Position numbers and translations under genes: made by a program
In this document: positions 26,298 to 36,286 of the stretch, one piece after another
Position numbering within the stretch: position 1 is the stretch's first letter
How the letters are laid out: each line of letters begins with the position of its first letter
NCBI GenBank assembly: GCA_021647705.1
Contig: JAKIUF010000017.1
Span: forward strand, 1 to 64,000
Source of the DNA: Gammaproteobacteria bacterium
GTDB taxonomy: Bacteria > Pseudomonadota > Gammaproteobacteria > SZUA-152
Length of the DNA: 64,000 nt
Reading direction: 5' to 3'
The notes under the pieces: generated by a model
Databases searched by the model: none
Told to the model about the DNA's origin: nothing
Seen by the model: only the letters and a program-made list of their open reading frames with translations

Positions 26298-27326
26298 GTG
26301 GAATTTTTAGCAGAGTACGGGATGTTTGCCGCCAAGGCGTTCACTATTGTGTTGGCGGTTCTGGTGGTTGTTATTGTGGTTGTCTCAGTAATAGCAAAAA
26401 ATAAAGATAAATCTGACGAACGTATAAAAATCACCCGGTTAAATGACCGCTATGATGACATCAGTATGACGATGAAAAGTGTACTGCTTAACGACGATGA
26501 AATAAAAAAACTGGAAAAAGAGAAAAAAGCAAAAATCAAAAAAGAGAAAAAAACACCGCAAGATCCAGATAAAAAACGGGTCTTTGTTTTGGATTTTGAT
26601 GGTGATATCAAAGCCTCTGCCGTGACATCACTGCGCCAGGAAATTACTGCCATTTTAATGGTGGCAGAAAAAAATGATGAAGTATTTGTTCGGGTCAGTA
26701 GTGCGGGGGGCATGGTCAACACATACGGACTGGCAGCATCTCAGCTCAAGCGAATCAAGGATAAAGAGATCACCCTGACTATTTCTGTGGACAAAGTTGC
26801 CGCAAGTGGTGGCTATATGATGGCTTGTGTTGCGGACCATATTCTGGCCGCACCTTTCGCGATAGTGGGTTCAATTGGCGTAGTTGCGCAAATGCCCAAT
26901 TTTAATCGATTACTTAAAAAACATGATATTGATTTTGAAATGATCACAGCAGGTGAATATAAACGTACTTTGACTCTGTTCGGTGAAAATACTGAGCAAG
27001 CGAGGAATAAATTTAAAGAAGATATAGATGATGTGCATGACCTGTTTAAAAATTTCGTCAAACAAGAGAGACCCATTGTGGATATTGAAAAGATATCAAC
27101 CGGTGAATACTGGTTTGGTATTCGTGCAAAAGAGCTGGCTCTGGTGGATGAGTTGAAAACCAGTGATGATTATTTGCTGGATCGTGTTTCTCAAGCGGAT
27201 ATTTACAGCGTCAAACACGTTGAAAAAAAGAACTTAGGTAAAAAGTTTTCAGGTTTTTTGAGTAGTATTACCGAGGATGTGATGACTAAGGCGCAAACAA
27301 AATCGAATGAAACCCAACTGCTTTGA
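26298..27326 (+). CDS. sohB: S49 peptidase SohB
   Basis: This is an inner-membrane serine protease of the signal-peptide-peptidase (SppA) superfamily, facing the periplasm. It is 342 residues from a GTG at 26298, with AAGGGG upstream. One membrane helix (residues 13-33) is followed by a Lys-rich linker (70-90) and the S49 domain. The nucleophile is S170 in DKVAASGGYMMACVAD and the general base is K222 in AGEYKRTLT. Length equals E. coli SohB. No operon partner is evident. Confidence 0.93.
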   Translation: MEFLAEYGMFAAKAFTIVLAVLVVVIVVVSVIAKNKDKSDERIKITRLNDRYDDISMTMKSVLLNDDEIKKLEKEKKAKIKKEKKTPQDPDKKRVFVLDFDGDIKASAVTSLRQEITAILMVAEKNDEVFVRVSSAGGMVNTYGLAASQLKRIKDKEITLTISVDKVAASGGYMMACVADHILAAPFAIVGSIGVVAQMPNFNRLLKKHDIDFEMITAGEYKRTLTLFGENTEQARNKFKEDIDDVHDLFKNFVKQERPIVDIEKISTGEYWFGIRAKELALVDELKTSDDYLLDRVSQADIYSVKHVEKKNLGKKFSGFLSSITEDVMTKAQTKSNETQLL

Positions 27327-27503
27327 TTTTTGAGAAGTATGTTTCATACACGTTCCTGATGTCGGCAGTCGTCACCAAGCAAGAGAGAATGGTGTTGGTT
27401 GCGTTCTGGTTTTCCCAGAATCATATCTGCAACGATTGAGATATGTGCCATATACTCAAAAAAAGGATTTTGAACGGCCGGAATGGTTAAGCAGGATGAA
27501 TAA

Positions 27504-28292
27504 ATGAACTGGCTTGACCGTTTTCATCGCTGGCGCAAGCAGAGGCTGTTGCGCCACGAGCGTATTCCCATCGACTTGTGGGCACAGGTCAGCAACGAAG
27601 CGCTTGCCCGTTTTCATTTGAGTCCACACGAATTACACCGACTGCGCGAATTGGCAAGTCTGTTTCTTCAGCGCAAAAGTTTTAGCAGCGCAGGTGGGTT
27701 GGTGTTGGACGACAAAATACGTGCATTGATTGCGGTTGAGGCTTGTTTGTTAATCCTTAATCTCGACCTTGAGTATTTTGATGGCTGGTTGGAGATTATT
27801 GTTTATCCCGGTTCTTTTGTGGTTGAGCGTGAACAGCCTGATGCTATTGGTCTGCTGCATAAACGGCGTGCGGTGCTGGGCGGCGAAGCCTGGGACAGGG
27901 GGCCGCTGATTCTCGCTTGGGAGGATGCGCAACCGAGTGCCCTGGCGCACAGTGGAAATTCCAGTGTGATTCTGCATGAGTTTGCCCATAAACTGGATAT
28001 GCTCAATGGTGCGGCCAATGGCATGCCACCCTTGCACGCCGATATGGACCGGCATGACTGGACGCGCATTTTTAACCATGCCTATGAACAGCTATGCATA
28101 GGAATTGAAGAGCAACTCCGTACGGACATTGATCCCTATGGAGCGGAAAATCCGGCCGAGTTTTTTGCTGTGATCAGCGAAGCATTTTTTTTGCGGCCAG
28201 CACAGCTGTACCATGATCACCCCGATCTATACGATCAATTGCGATTATTCTATCGCCAGAATCCATTGCAGCGCTGTACGAAAATCACATAA
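27504..28292 (+). CDS. mtfA: MtfA zinc peptidase (Mlc titration factor A)
   Basis: In enterobacteria MtfA is a cytoplasmic metallopeptidase that binds the glucose repressor Mlc. This protein is 262 residues with the family's HEFAH zinc motif at 158-162, the LDMLNG stretch, and a C-terminal EFFAVISEAFF segment supplying the third ligand region. No Mlc gene is in the window. It is a single gene between sohB and the mer operon. Confidence 0.92.
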   Translation: MNWLDRFHRWRKQRLLRHERIPIDLWAQVSNEALARFHLSPHELHRLRELASLFLQRKSFSSAGGLVLDDKIRALIAVEACLLILNLDLEYFDGWLEIIVYPGSFVVEREQPDAIGLLHKRRAVLGGEAWDRGPLILAWEDAQPSALAHSGNSSVILHEFAHKLDMLNGAANGMPPLHADMDRHDWTRIFNHAYEQLCIGIEEQLRTDIDPYGAENPAEFFAVISEAFFLRPAQLYHDHPDLYDQLRLFYRQNPLQRCTKIT

Positions 28293-28335
28293 TTTTCGGG
28301 GTGCGTTTTGTTACCTAACAGATTCTGAATACTGC

Positions 28336-28367
28336 TTGACTCCGTTGCAGGGTACGGAGTCTATGCT
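28336..28367 (+). promoter_or_regulatory. MerR-type mer promoter/operator
   Basis: TTGACT (-35) and TATGCT (-10) are 20 bases apart, the over-long spacing of MerR-family promoters. The spacer holds the dyad ACTCCGT...ACGGAGT (7-base perfect arms, 8-base centre), close to the classical mer operator. MerR bound here would underwind the DNA on Hg(II) binding. It drives merT-merP-merA-merR. Confidence 0.85.
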
Positions 28368-28386
28368 GCTTTCATCAAGGTTAATA

Positions 28387-28749
28387 ATGATGGAGCAATC
28401 AGTGCGCACTTCACCCGTTACCACGATGATTGGCAGTGTTGTTACCGGTATTGCGGCTTCCGCTTGCTGTCTCGGTCCGTTGGTATTGCTGGCGCTGGGT
28501 GTCAGCGGTTCGTGGATCGGTAATCTCAGTGCCATGGAAGCGTACCGGCCGGTCTTTGTTGGCATTACCTTGATTTTTCTTGGCCTAGCTTTTCGTAAAC
28601 TGTACCGGCGTCCGCAGGCCTGTGCCGTGGACAAGCCCTGTGCCCGGCCTGATAACCTGCGCAAGCAACGCATCCTCCTCTGGCTTGTCAGCATTTTCGT
28701 TTTGGCAATGATGAGTTTCCCCTGGTATGGACCCTGGTTATTAGATTAA
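28387..28749 (+). CDS. merT: Mercuric ion transporter MerT
   Basis: MerT is an inner-membrane protein that passes Hg(II) from MerP to MerA. It is 120 residues, with the start placed after the mer promoter at 28387 (CAAGG upstream). It has three hydrophobic segments, a vicinal cysteine pair C27-C28 in ASACCLGPL in the first helix, and a second cysteine pair (ACAVDKPC) in the cytoplasmic loop. A longer frame starts upstream of the promoter and is not used. merP follows after 152 bases. Confidence 0.9.
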   Translation: MMEQSVRTSPVTTMIGSVVTGIAASACCLGPLVLLALGVSGSWIGNLSAMEAYRPVFVGITLIFLGLAFRKLYRRPQACAVDKPCARPDNLRKQRILLWLVSIFVLAMMSFPWYGPWLLD

Positions 28750-28901
28750 ACGTTACGAAGATAAGAGGTATTAAATGAGGTTTACCTGCTAACTCTTTGT
28801 AATTTATGGCTTTAACGGGGGGCTGGTTGGCTTTAAAGATATAAGTTTAAGTTTCCGTGTTAAGTCTTTGTAATTAATTTCTTTAATTGAGGATATAAGC
28901 G

Positions 28902-29204
28902 ATGCGTACGGTTTTTTTTATCTTCCTGCTGGCGGTTGCCGGCATGCTGGTGACGTCCACTGCGGCACTGGCGGGTGAACTGAAAACAGTCACCCTGTCA
29001 GTGGACAAAATGACATGTAACATGTGCCCCATCACGGTGAAAAAGGCCTTGCGCAAAATCCAGGGTGTGAGTGAAGTCAGTGCCAAATATGAGGGTGACG
29101 GCATGGGCTGGGCGACGGTTACCTATGATTCCACTCAAGTAAAAATAGAAAATTTGATCTTCGCCACAGAGCAGGCAGGTTATCCCTCACGGCGCAAACA
29201 ATGA
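28902..29204 (+). CDS. merP: Periplasmic mercury-binding protein MerP
   Basis: This 100-residue protein has a signal peptide (residues 1-24) and an HMA domain. The metal site C39-N-M-C42 lies in KMTCNMCPITVKKAL, the MerP version (CxxCPITV) rather than that of copper chaperones. It hands Hg(II) to MerT. TGAGGATATAAGCG precedes the ATG. Its stop overlaps the merA start (ATGA). Confidence 0.92.
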   Translation: MRTVFFIFLLAVAGMLVTSTAALAGELKTVTLSVDKMTCNMCPITVKKALRKIQGVSEVSAKYEGDGMGWATVTYDSTQVKIENLIFATEQAGYPSRRKQ

Positions 29205-30625
29205 GTGCCGGGGACAAGAGTTTGCACATCGCTATTGTGGGCAGCGGTTCCGCTGCTTTTTCGGCGGCTATTAAAGCGGTGGAGGCCGGTGCGCAAATCA
29301 CCCTCATTGAGGGTGGCGAAGTCATCGGCGGTACATGTGTCAACACCGGGTGCGTGCCGTCAAAGATATTCATCCAGGGTGCGCATATTGCACACCTGCA
29401 AGGCCATCATGCGCTGGCAGGTGTTGCGCCCAACGTACCGGATATTGATCGTCCGGCCATGGTGAGTCAGCAACAGGAATGGGTTGAAAAACTGCGGCAC
29501 GCCAAATACGAAAACATCCTGGAAAATAATCCCGGCATTACGTTGTTGCGTGGTATGGCCCGTTTTCAGGATGCCAATACTTTACTCGTCACGTGCTCCG
29601 ATGGCTATGAACAGGTTGTGCGGGCTGATCGTATTTTGCTGGCGGTGGGTGCCCGTGCTGCCGTACCTGATATCACGGGGCTGGTTGACACCCCATTCTG
29701 GACATCCACGGAAGCCTTGCTGGCCAGGCGCATTCCATCACACTTGATTGTATTGGGTGGATCGGTGATTGCGCTGGAACTGGCGCAAGCCTTTTGTTAT
29801 TTGGGGAGCGAAGTGAGCATACTTGCCCGCAGTACACTCTTGTCAAAAGAAGCGCCGGAAATTGGCGCAGGCTTGCAACAGACTTTTGTCGATGAAGGCA
29901 TTAATGTTGTGTTAAATACCGTGACAAATACTGTGCGTCATAACGGTCAGCAATTCATGTTAGCGACGAATAATGGCGAGTTTTGTGCGGATCAGTTACT
30001 GGTTGCAACAGGGCGTGAGGCTAACACGACAGCGCTGGCGCTGGACAAGGCCGGTGTGGAAATCAATGCACAGGGTGCTATCGTTACTGATGATTATATG
30101 CGTACGAATGTAAAAAATATTTATGCCGCAGGTGACTGCGCTCATCAACCGCAATTTGTGTATGTTGCGGCGGCGGCGGGTACCTGCGCTGCACGCAACA
30201 TGATGGGTGGCAGTGAGACTCTGGATTTATCCGTCATGCCTGCCGTGGTTTTTACCCACCCTCAAGTGGGCACTGTGGGACTCAACGTGCAGCAGGCGAC
30301 AGCACAGGGTCTGGTGGTGGAAAGCCGCACATTAGGTCTGGAAAATGTGCCGCGCGCCCTGATCAATATGAATAAATCCGCGTTAAAAAATGGTTTTATC
30401 ACACTGGTGGCGGAAAAACACACGGGTCGTATTTTGGGTTGTCAGGTGCTGGCAGCTGAAGGTGGTGAAATTATCCAGAGCGCAGCACTGGCGATACGCA
30501 ATGGCATGAGCATTCAGGCGCTGGCCGGGCAACTGTTTCCCTATCTGACCATGGTAGAAGGGCTGAAGCTTTGTGCGCAAACCTTCAGCAAAGATATCGC
30601 TCAGCTTTCCTGCTGTGCCGGTTAG
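29201..30625 (+). CDS. merA: Mercuric reductase, without N-terminal HMA domain
   Basis: MerA is a cytoplasmic FAD/NADPH disulfide oxidoreductase that reduces Hg(II) to volatile Hg(0). It is 474 residues, the short form lacking NmerA. Evidence is the FAD site GSGSAAFSAA, the redox pair C46/C51 in GGTCVNTGCVPSK, the FAD motif NIYAAGDCA, the Tyr-type C-terminal domain, and the C-terminal mercury-loading pair C471-C472 (LSCCAG). That terminal Cys pair separates MerA from lipoamide dehydrogenases. It overlaps merP by four bases. Confidence 0.96.
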   Translation: MSAGDKSLHIAIVGSGSAAFSAAIKAVEAGAQITLIEGGEVIGGTCVNTGCVPSKIFIQGAHIAHLQGHHALAGVAPNVPDIDRPAMVSQQQEWVEKLRHAKYENILENNPGITLLRGMARFQDANTLLVTCSDGYEQVVRADRILLAVGARAAVPDITGLVDTPFWTSTEALLARRIPSHLIVLGGSVIALELAQAFCYLGSEVSILARSTLLSKEAPEIGAGLQQTFVDEGINVVLNTVTNTVRHNGQQFMLATNNGEFCADQLLVATGREANTTALALDKAGVEINAQGAIVTDDYMRTNVKNIYAAGDCAHQPQFVYVAAAAGTCAARNMMGGSETLDLSVMPAVVFTHPQVGTVGLNVQQATAQGLVVESRTLGLENVPRALINMNKSALKNGFITLVAEKHTGRILGCQVLAAEGGEIIQSAALAIRNGMSIQALAGQLFPYLTMVEGLKLCAQTFSKDIAQLSCCAG

Positions 30626-30684
30626 CGCAGATAAACCCGGCTGTAGATAAACAACAATAAACAAACAAATAGAAACATTAGCCA

Positions 30685-31092
30685 ATGACATCGACAACAT
30701 TCACGATTGGTAAACTGGCGGCAGCGGCGGAAGTGAACGTCGAGACTATTCGGTATTATCAACGCCTGAAACTTGTCATCGAGCCGCCTAAACCAGACCT
30801 GGGGTATCGGCATTATCCCGCAGAAGATGTTTTGCGTGTGCGCTTTATCAAACGAGCCCAGCAATTGGGTTTTACGCTTAAGGAGATCCAGGAATTACTT
30901 GAACTGGGGGATGGCCATTGCCAGCAGGTACAACAATTGGCGCAGGTCAAGCTGAAAAAAATCGAGGAACGAATTACTGACCTGAATGCCATGCACGGTG
31001 CGCTGGAGAGTTTGCTCGCACAATGTCGGGTGAGTGAAACGGATGATACCCGTTGCGCACTGATTGAGAGTGTTACCACAAATAAAATTTAG
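30685..31092 (+). CDS. merR: Mercury-responsive regulator MerR
   Basis: This 135-residue MerR-family regulator has a winged helix (residues 7-46, IGKLAAAAEVNVETIRYYQR) and a dimer helix. Cysteines are C79, C114 and C124. The 79-114 spacing of 35 equals that of the Hg-binding cysteines 82 and 117 of Tn501 MerR. The gene is at the 3' end of the operon on the same strand as merTPA, 59 bases after merA, instead of divergent upstream. It may thus raise its own expression with Hg. Its own promoter is not visible. Confidence 0.9.
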   Translation: MTSTTFTIGKLAAAAEVNVETIRYYQRLKLVIEPPKPDLGYRHYPAEDVLRVRFIKRAQQLGFTLKEIQELLELGDGHCQQVQQLAQVKLKKIEERITDLNAMHGALESLLAQCRVSETDDTRCALIESVTTNKI

Positions 31093-31442
31093 AAAATGAT
31101 GTAACACATATTCCTTTTCCTTTCCTGGGCTTCCATGCCCTGAATATCACACGAGCGGCATTTTCTTATTCTGGTGTATTCCCCGGTATGATCGGCTGAT
31201 AACCCGGAGTTTGTTTTCGGGATGAAAAGACGGTTTTCCTCTATTTTGTATTGATGTTAATACCCTTTTCAGCCTGCTGCGGGGTTGTTTGTTTCTGGAA
31301 GTTATTGCTTTTAGTTTTCTTTGTCGCTTCAGGATTTATATGTGTTTTTCCTGGGGCTTGTCCCAATTGATATCATTCAGTCTTTGGGATATTTCTATGA
31401 TGTGTATAAATATACAGAACCCTCTGGACTTTTTAAGCTTCA

Positions 31443-31474
31443 TTGTAAGCTTGTAAGCTTGTAAGCTTGTAAGC
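31443..31474. repeat. TTGTAAGC tandem repeat, four copies
   Basis: Four perfect 8-base units lie about 50 bases upstream of the carbonic anhydrase ATG. The rest of the gap 31093-31524 holds no gene. The repeat could lie within the leader of the next gene. Confidence 0.85.
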
Positions 31475-31524
31475 AGAGGAGGGTTTTTGTTTGTTAAGCC
31501 GTCAATGAATCAAGGAGAGAATAA

Positions 31525-32274
31525 ATGACGAAAAACATAACAATGGCCGCTTTTTTTGCTGCCACCATTGTTTCTGTACCCATGGCTGTCATCGCAGGTA
31601 ATATTCCCTGGAGTTACACTGGCCCTAATGGTCCCGAGCATTGGGCTAATATGAGCCAGGAATTTAAGCTTTGCGGCAGTGGTAAAGAACAATCACCTAT
31701 CAACATTAGTGGAGCAAAGAGCGCAAATCTCCCCGCTATTCAGTTTGATTACAAACCTGGCAGCCTGGAAATTATTCATAATGGTCACACTGTTCTGATA
31801 AAACCTGCCAAAGGCAGCAGTATTAGCGTCGCTGGGGAAAAATATGAATTGTTACAGTTTCACTTTCATAGTCCTGGCGAAAACACCGTCGATGGTAAGA
31901 CCTTTCCCATGGACATTCATCTGGTGCATAAAAGTGCCAAAGGTAAAATCATGGTGCTTGGCGTGTTTACTGGAATTGGCGCGAAAAACGCCGTGCTGGA
32001 CAAAGTCTGGAATCATATGCCACAGCAATCAGGCGACAGGAAGCAGGTGGCATCGGTGAGTATCAATGCTGCTGACCTGCTGCCAACTGATCGGAGTTAC
32101 TATAGTTTCAAAGGCTCGATTACCATACCGCCCTGTAGTGAAGGTATTGAATGGATCGTGCTGAAAACCCCTGTTGAAGTTTCTGATGAGCAAATAAAGC
32201 AGTTTTTGCGGGTTGTTGGAGAGAATGCCCGCCCTGTACAGCCTGTGTATTCACGAACACTGTATATGAGGTAA
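31525..32274 (+). CDS. Periplasmic alpha-carbonic anhydrase
   Basis: Interconverts CO2 and bicarbonate in the periplasm. The protein is 249 residues with a signal peptide (1-24) and two conserved cysteines, C50 (KLCGSGKEQSPINI) and one in TIPPCSEGIEW, that form the usual bacterial disulfide. Zinc ligands are H113 and H115 (QFHFHSPGEN) and H132 (DIHLVHK). AAGGAGAG lies nine bases before the ATG. It stands alone, followed by a terminator-like hairpin. Confidence 0.95.
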   Translation: MTKNITMAAFFAATIVSVPMAVIAGNIPWSYTGPNGPEHWANMSQEFKLCGSGKEQSPINISGAKSANLPAIQFDYKPGSLEIIHNGHTVLIKPAKGSSISVAGEKYELLQFHFHSPGENTVDGKTFPMDIHLVHKSAKGKIMVLGVFTGIGAKNAVLDKVWNHMPQQSGDRKQVASVSINAADLLPTDRSYYSFKGSITIPPCSEGIEWIVLKTPVEVSDEQIKQFLRVVGENARPVQPVYSRTLYMR

Positions 32275-32348
32275 TTTTTCAGAGGAAAAATGACACAAGG
32301 GAGGTGAAGAGGAGTGAAGGCACCGGTGTAGTGTCTTCATATTGCGAG

Positions 32349-32377
32349 GACCGCACCCGAATGGTGTGGTCTTTTTT
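32349..32377 (+). terminator. Intrinsic terminator after carbonic anhydrase
   Basis: GACCGCACC and GGTGTGGTC form a nine-base stem (one G-T pair), followed by six T. Confidence 0.75.
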
Positions 32378-32572
32378 CAAATTATTTCCTGATTACCCAC
32401 AACTTTCAGCCAGTTTTAGCAGCCTATTCGGTATTGGCGGGGTTCGCAACGCAACATATACAAACCGTAGCAGCATATCTTCAAGATGAAACCGGCGATT
32501 AAACCGATACAAAACTCAGCAAGATAACGGGGCAAATGTTTTGACCCAATGCCATGATAATGTAACCTGAAG

Positions 32573-32602
32573 GCCTCGTTTCGACGAGGCTTTTTTGTGA
32601 GC
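32573..32602 (+). terminator. Intrinsic terminator-like hairpin
   Basis: GCCTCGT/ACGAGGC stem with a short loop, followed by TTTTTT. It has no gene of its own directly upstream; it may back up the terminator at 32349. The 32378-32572 stretch shows nothing else. Confidence 0.7.
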
Positions 32603-32708
32603 GGGTGAAACGTGTGGAGTGGTACTTCCTGCCTGTAAAGAGAAGCTGGGGTTGTGCTTCAGTGTGAAATTATTCTGAACCAGAACAAGTGTAATTTTTT
32701 GATTTAAA

Positions 32709-32783
32709 TGGTGGGCGATGCTGGGTTCGAACCAGCGACCCCTGCCGTGTGAAGGCAGTGCTCTCCCGCTGAGCTAATCGCCC
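32709..32783 (-). tRNA. tRNA-Val (CAC)
   Basis: On the minus strand the acceptor GGGCGAT pairs with ATCGCCC. D-arm, anticodon stem CTGCC/GGCAG with loop TTCACAC (anticodon CAC, valine GUG), and T-arm GGTTCGAACC are all present. ACCA is encoded at the 3' end. Confidence 0.95.
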
Positions 32784-32969
32784 TTGTTCTGGAAAAAACC
32801 GTTTTGAAAATAGTTTTCCGAAAAGAGGGCGCAGATTCTACGAGTTGGATGCAGCTAGGTCAAATTTCCGATACAGAGAACAGCAGCTCCCCTTTTTGCC
32901 GGAGCTTGGTACAATACCTCCCCTTTTTTACCGCCAAGCCCCTTGTGGGCCAAGGAAAACCTGACCGTA

Positions 32970-34379
32970 ATGCGTACCCGTTTTGCTCCCAGCCCTACAG
33001 GCTATCTTCACATCGGCGGTGCTCGTACCGCGCTTTATTCCTGGTTGTATGCCCGCAAACATGGCGGGCGGTTTGTGTTGCGTATCGAAGATACGGACCG
33101 CGAGCGTTCCACCGAGGCTTCAGTGAATGCCATTTTGGAGGGCATGACCTGGCTGGGGCTGGAATACGACGAGGGGCCGTTTTACCAGACACAGCGTTTT
33201 GACCGGTACAGGGAGGTTATTCAACAGCTGCTGGATAAGGGGCTGGCGTACCATTGTTATTGCTCCCGTGAGGAGCTGGACACCATGCGCGAAGAGGCCA
33301 TGGCGAAGAAGGAAAAGCCGCGCTACAACGGGCGCTGCCGCATGCGCAGTGATGTTCCTGAAGGGGTTGAGCCGGTGATCCGGTTTAAGAATCCCACCGA
33401 AGGTGCGGTGGTTATCAATGATCTGATCAAAGGCAAGGTCGTCATCCAAAACAGTGAGCTGGATGATTTGATCATCGCCCGCAGTGACGGTACGCCCACC
33501 TACAATCTCACCGTTGTGGTGGACGACTGGGATATGGAGGTCAGTCATGTTATTCGCGGCGATGACCATCTCAATAATACGCCACGACAAATCAATCTGT
33601 TGCGTGCCCTTGGGGTTGAACCACCGATTTATGCGCATGCGCCAATGATTCTGGGCGATGATGGCAAGCGGCTGTCCAAACGCCACGGGGCAGTGAGTGT
33701 GATGCAATACCGTGAAGATGGCATTTTGCCCGAAGCGCTGTTGAATTATCTGGTGCGCTTGGGCTGGTCTCACGGTGATCAGGAAGTGTTTTCCATTGAT
33801 GAAATGATCGAGTTGTTTGATATCAAGGATGTCAATGCGGCGGCCTCCATGTTCAATCGTGAAAAACTGTTGTGGCTGAATCAGCAGTACATTATTAATG
33901 CTGCGCCGGAGCATATTGCCCACCACCTCGGCATTCATCTGGGCAAGTTGGGCATTGATCCCACTGAAGGGCCGGATATTCTGGAAGTGGTCAAGGCGCA
34001 ACAGGAGCGCGCTCAGACGCTGGTGGAAATGGCGGAAATCAGCTGTTTCATTTATCAGGACTTTGATGAATACGATGAGAAGGCGGCAAAAAAACATCTG
34101 CGCCCGGTAGCCAAAGAGCCGTTGGAAAAAATGCGCGAGGCTTTGTCGGCATTAAGTGACTGGACGGCAGAAAGCCTGCATCAAACTGTGGAAACGGTTT
34201 CCGAGGCACTTGAATTGAAGATGGGTAAGGTTGCACAGCCTTTGAGAGTTGCGGTGGTGGGACGTGCTGCGTCACCCGGTATTGATGTCACCCTGCAATT
34301 GATTGGCAAAGATGCTTGCCTGCGACGCCTTGACAAGGCGTTGGCCCTTATTGAAAAACGTGCTGCGAGCACAGGATAA
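32970..34379 (+). CDS. gltX: Glutamyl-tRNA synthetase
   Basis: Charges tRNA-Glu with glutamate. The class I enzyme is 469 residues from the ATG at 32970 (AAGGAAAA upstream); a longer frame begins nine codons earlier without support. The HIGH motif is in [17 protein letters not shown] and the KMSKS counterpart is [12 protein letters not shown]. The C-terminal helical anticodon-binding domain is complete. glnS follows after 10 bases and a tRNA-Glu gene lies 2 kb downstream. Confidence 0.97.
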   Translation: MRTRFAPSPTGYLHIGGARTALYSWLYARKHGGRFVLRIEDTDRERSTEASVNAILEGMTWLGLEYDEGPFYQTQRFDRYREVIQQLLDKGLAYHCYCSREELDTMREEAMAKKEKPRYNGRCRMRSDVPEGVEPVIRFKNPTEGAVVINDLIKGKVVIQNSELDDLIIARSDGTPTYNLTVVVDDWDMEVSHVIRGDDHLNNTPRQINLLRALGVEPPIYAHAPMILGDDGKRLSKRHGAVSVMQYREDGILPEALLNYLVRLGWSHGDQEVFSIDEMIELFDIKDVNAAASMFNREKLLWLNQQYIINAAPEHIAHHLGIHLGKLGIDPTEGPDILEVVKAQQERAQTLVEMAEISCFIYQDFDEYDEKAAKKHLRPVAKEPLEKMREALSALSDWTAESLHQTVETVSEALELKMGKVAQPLRVAVVGRAASPGIDVTLQLIGKDACLRRLDKALALIEKRAASTG

Positions 34380-34389
34380 AAATGACGCT

Positions 34390-36108
34390 ATGAGTGACAA
34401 CGAAACAACCTTAACAACGACAACACCCGGTAATTTTATTCGTCATATTATTGATGACGATATTGCAGCCAACAAAAACAATGGCAAAGTAGTCACCCGT
34501 TTCCCACCGGAGCCTAACGGCTATTTACACATCGGCCATGCCAAATCCATTTGCCTGAATTTTGGTATCGCCGAAGACTATAACGGTACCTGTAATCTGC
34601 GTTTTGATGATACTAACCCGCATAAAGAAAATGCTGAATTTGTACAATCCATTCAGGACGATGTGCGCTGGCTGGGTTATGACTGGGGCAAGCAACATTT
34701 TTTTGCCTCGGACTACTTTGAGCAGTTGTATGATTTTGCCGTGCAACTGATCGAAAAAGGCCAGGCTTATGTCTGTGATTTGAACGCAGAAGAAATGCGT
34801 GAATACCGGGGCACACTGACTGAGCCGGGTAAAGACAGTCCATATCGTAATCGTTCTGTGGAAGAAAACCGGGAGCTGTTTGCCAAAATGCGCGCCGGTG
34901 AATTTGCGGATGGCAGTAAAGTATTGCGTGCCAAAATCGACATGGCATCGCCTAATATTAATTTGCGTGACCCGACGATTTACCGCATTCGTCATGGCGT
35001 GGTGCATCATCAAACCGGTGAATCATGGTGCATTTACCCTATGTACGATTATACGCATTGCCTGTCGGACTCGCTGGAAGGCATTACCCATTCGTTATGT
35101 ACGCTGGAGTTTGCGGATCACCGGCCTTTGTATGACTGGTTTTTGGATACGCTGGAAGCACCTTGTCATCCGCAGCAGATTGAGTTTTCACGCCTGTCTT
35201 TGCAGTACACTATTACCAGCAAACGCAAGCTGACTTCGTTGGTGGAAGATGGTCATGTGGAAGGTTGGGATGATCCACGCATGCCGACAATTGCGGGTAT
35301 GCGCCGGCGCGGTTATCCCGCAGCGGCGATCCGTGATTTTTGTGTTCGCATCGGCGTAACCAAATCCGACAACACGGTGGAAATGGGCGTGCTGGAAAAT
35401 TGTGTGCGCGAAAACCTTAACGAGCATGCGCCACGGCGCATGGCCGTACTTAACCCGCTCAGGGTTATTATTACAAATTACCCTGAAGGGCAGGTGGAGC
35501 AGCTTACTGTGGCCAATCATCCACAGAATGAAACGATGGGAACCCGTGAGATTCCCATGTCTCGGGAAATTGTTATTGATCAGGATGACTTTCTGGAAGT
35601 TGCGCCCAATAAAAAATTCAAACGGTTGGTGCATGGTGGTGAAGTACGGTTGCGTAACGGCTATGTGATTCGCTGTGATGAAATGATTAAAAATGAGCAG
35701 GGTGACATTATTGAATTACGCTGTAGTTACGATCCTGCCACTCTGGGAGCCAGTCCCGAAGGCCGTAAGGTGAAAGGTGTGATTCACTGGGTCTCTGCCG
35801 CGCACGGTATCTCTGCCGAAGTGCGTCTTTATGATCGTCTGTTTAACCATCCCGCGCCCGATGCTGCCAAAGATGGTTTGGACTACACCGCCCACCTCAA
35901 CCCGGGGTCCGTGCTCACGCTGACTCGCTGTGTGCTGGAACCCACGCTGGATGAAGCCGAAGAGGGTGAATATTTCCAATTTGAACGGGAAGGGTACTTC
36001 TGTAAAGATCAGATTGTTACAGCTGATAACTCACCTGTTTTCAACAGAACGGTCACTTTGCGTGATTCCTGGGCAAAAATAGAGAAACAAGCGGCTCAAG
36101 CGGGTTGA
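34390..36108 (+). CDS. glnS: Glutaminyl-tRNA synthetase
   Basis: Charges tRNA-Gln directly, so this organism does not rely only on the amidotransferase route. It is 572 residues from the ATG at 34390 (MSDNETTL). The HIGH motif is in [15 protein letters not shown], the KMSKS counterpart is ITSKRKL, and the two-part C-terminal beta-barrel anticodon domain is present. A larger frame starts inside gltX and is not used. It is cotranscribed with gltX. Confidence 0.97.
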   Translation: MSDNETTLTTTTPGNFIRHIIDDDIAANKNNGKVVTRFPPEPNGYLHIGHAKSICLNFGIAEDYNGTCNLRFDDTNPHKENAEFVQSIQDDVRWLGYDWGKQHFFASDYFEQLYDFAVQLIEKGQAYVCDLNAEEMREYRGTLTEPGKDSPYRNRSVEENRELFAKMRAGEFADGSKVLRAKIDMASPNINLRDPTIYRIRHGVVHHQTGESWCIYPMYDYTHCLSDSLEGITHSLCTLEFADHRPLYDWFLDTLEAPCHPQQIEFSRLSLQYTITSKRKLTSLVEDGHVEGWDDPRMPTIAGMRRRGYPAAAIRDFCVRIGVTKSDNTVEMGVLENCVRENLNEHAPRRMAVLNPLRVIITNYPEGQVEQLTVANHPQNETMGTREIPMSREIVIDQDDFLEVAPNKKFKRLVHGGEVRLRNGYVIRCDEMIKNEQGDIIELRCSYDPATLGASPEGRKVKGVIHWVSAAHGISAEVRLYDRLFNHPAPDAAKDGLDYTAHLNPGSVLTLTRCVLEPTLDEAEEGEYFQFEREGYFCKDQIVTADNSPVFNRTVTLRDSWAKIEKQAAQAG

Positions 36109-36147
36109 CACAGCCCTGGATTTCACTAGAATGGCGCTTCGCTTTTC

Positions 36148-36223
36148 GGGGCTATAGCTCAGCTGGGAGAGCACTTGCATGGCATGCAAGGGGTCGGCGG
36201 TTCGATCCCGCCTAGCTCCACCA
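36148..36223 (+). tRNA. tRNA-Ala (GGC)
   Basis: Acceptor GGGGCTA/TAGCTCC, D-arm, anticodon stem CTTGC/GCAAG with loop ATGGCAT (anticodon GGC) and T-arm GGTTCGATCC are present. ACCA is encoded. Confidence 0.95.
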
Positions 36224-36286
36224 ATTGCGGAAAGCAAAAGCGTCAGTACTTCAGCATTAATAATTTGCTTGAGTACACCAGTCGAT

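Noticed and set aside
31443..31474. Considered as a CRISPR or iteron array
   Set aside because: Only four contiguous 8-base units, no spacers and no replication gene nearby.
32304..32489. A 61-codon ORF after the carbonic anhydrase
   Set aside because: It spans a strong terminator hairpin and has no recognisable content.
33120..34097. A 325-codon minus-strand open frame inside gltX
   Set aside because: It is antisense to a complete, recognisable synthetase and its translation has no known motifs; a codon-bias shadow.
34200..34389. A longer N-terminus for glnS starting inside gltX
   Set aside because: The extra 29 codons are out-of-frame gltX sequence; the ATG at 34390 gives the normal length.
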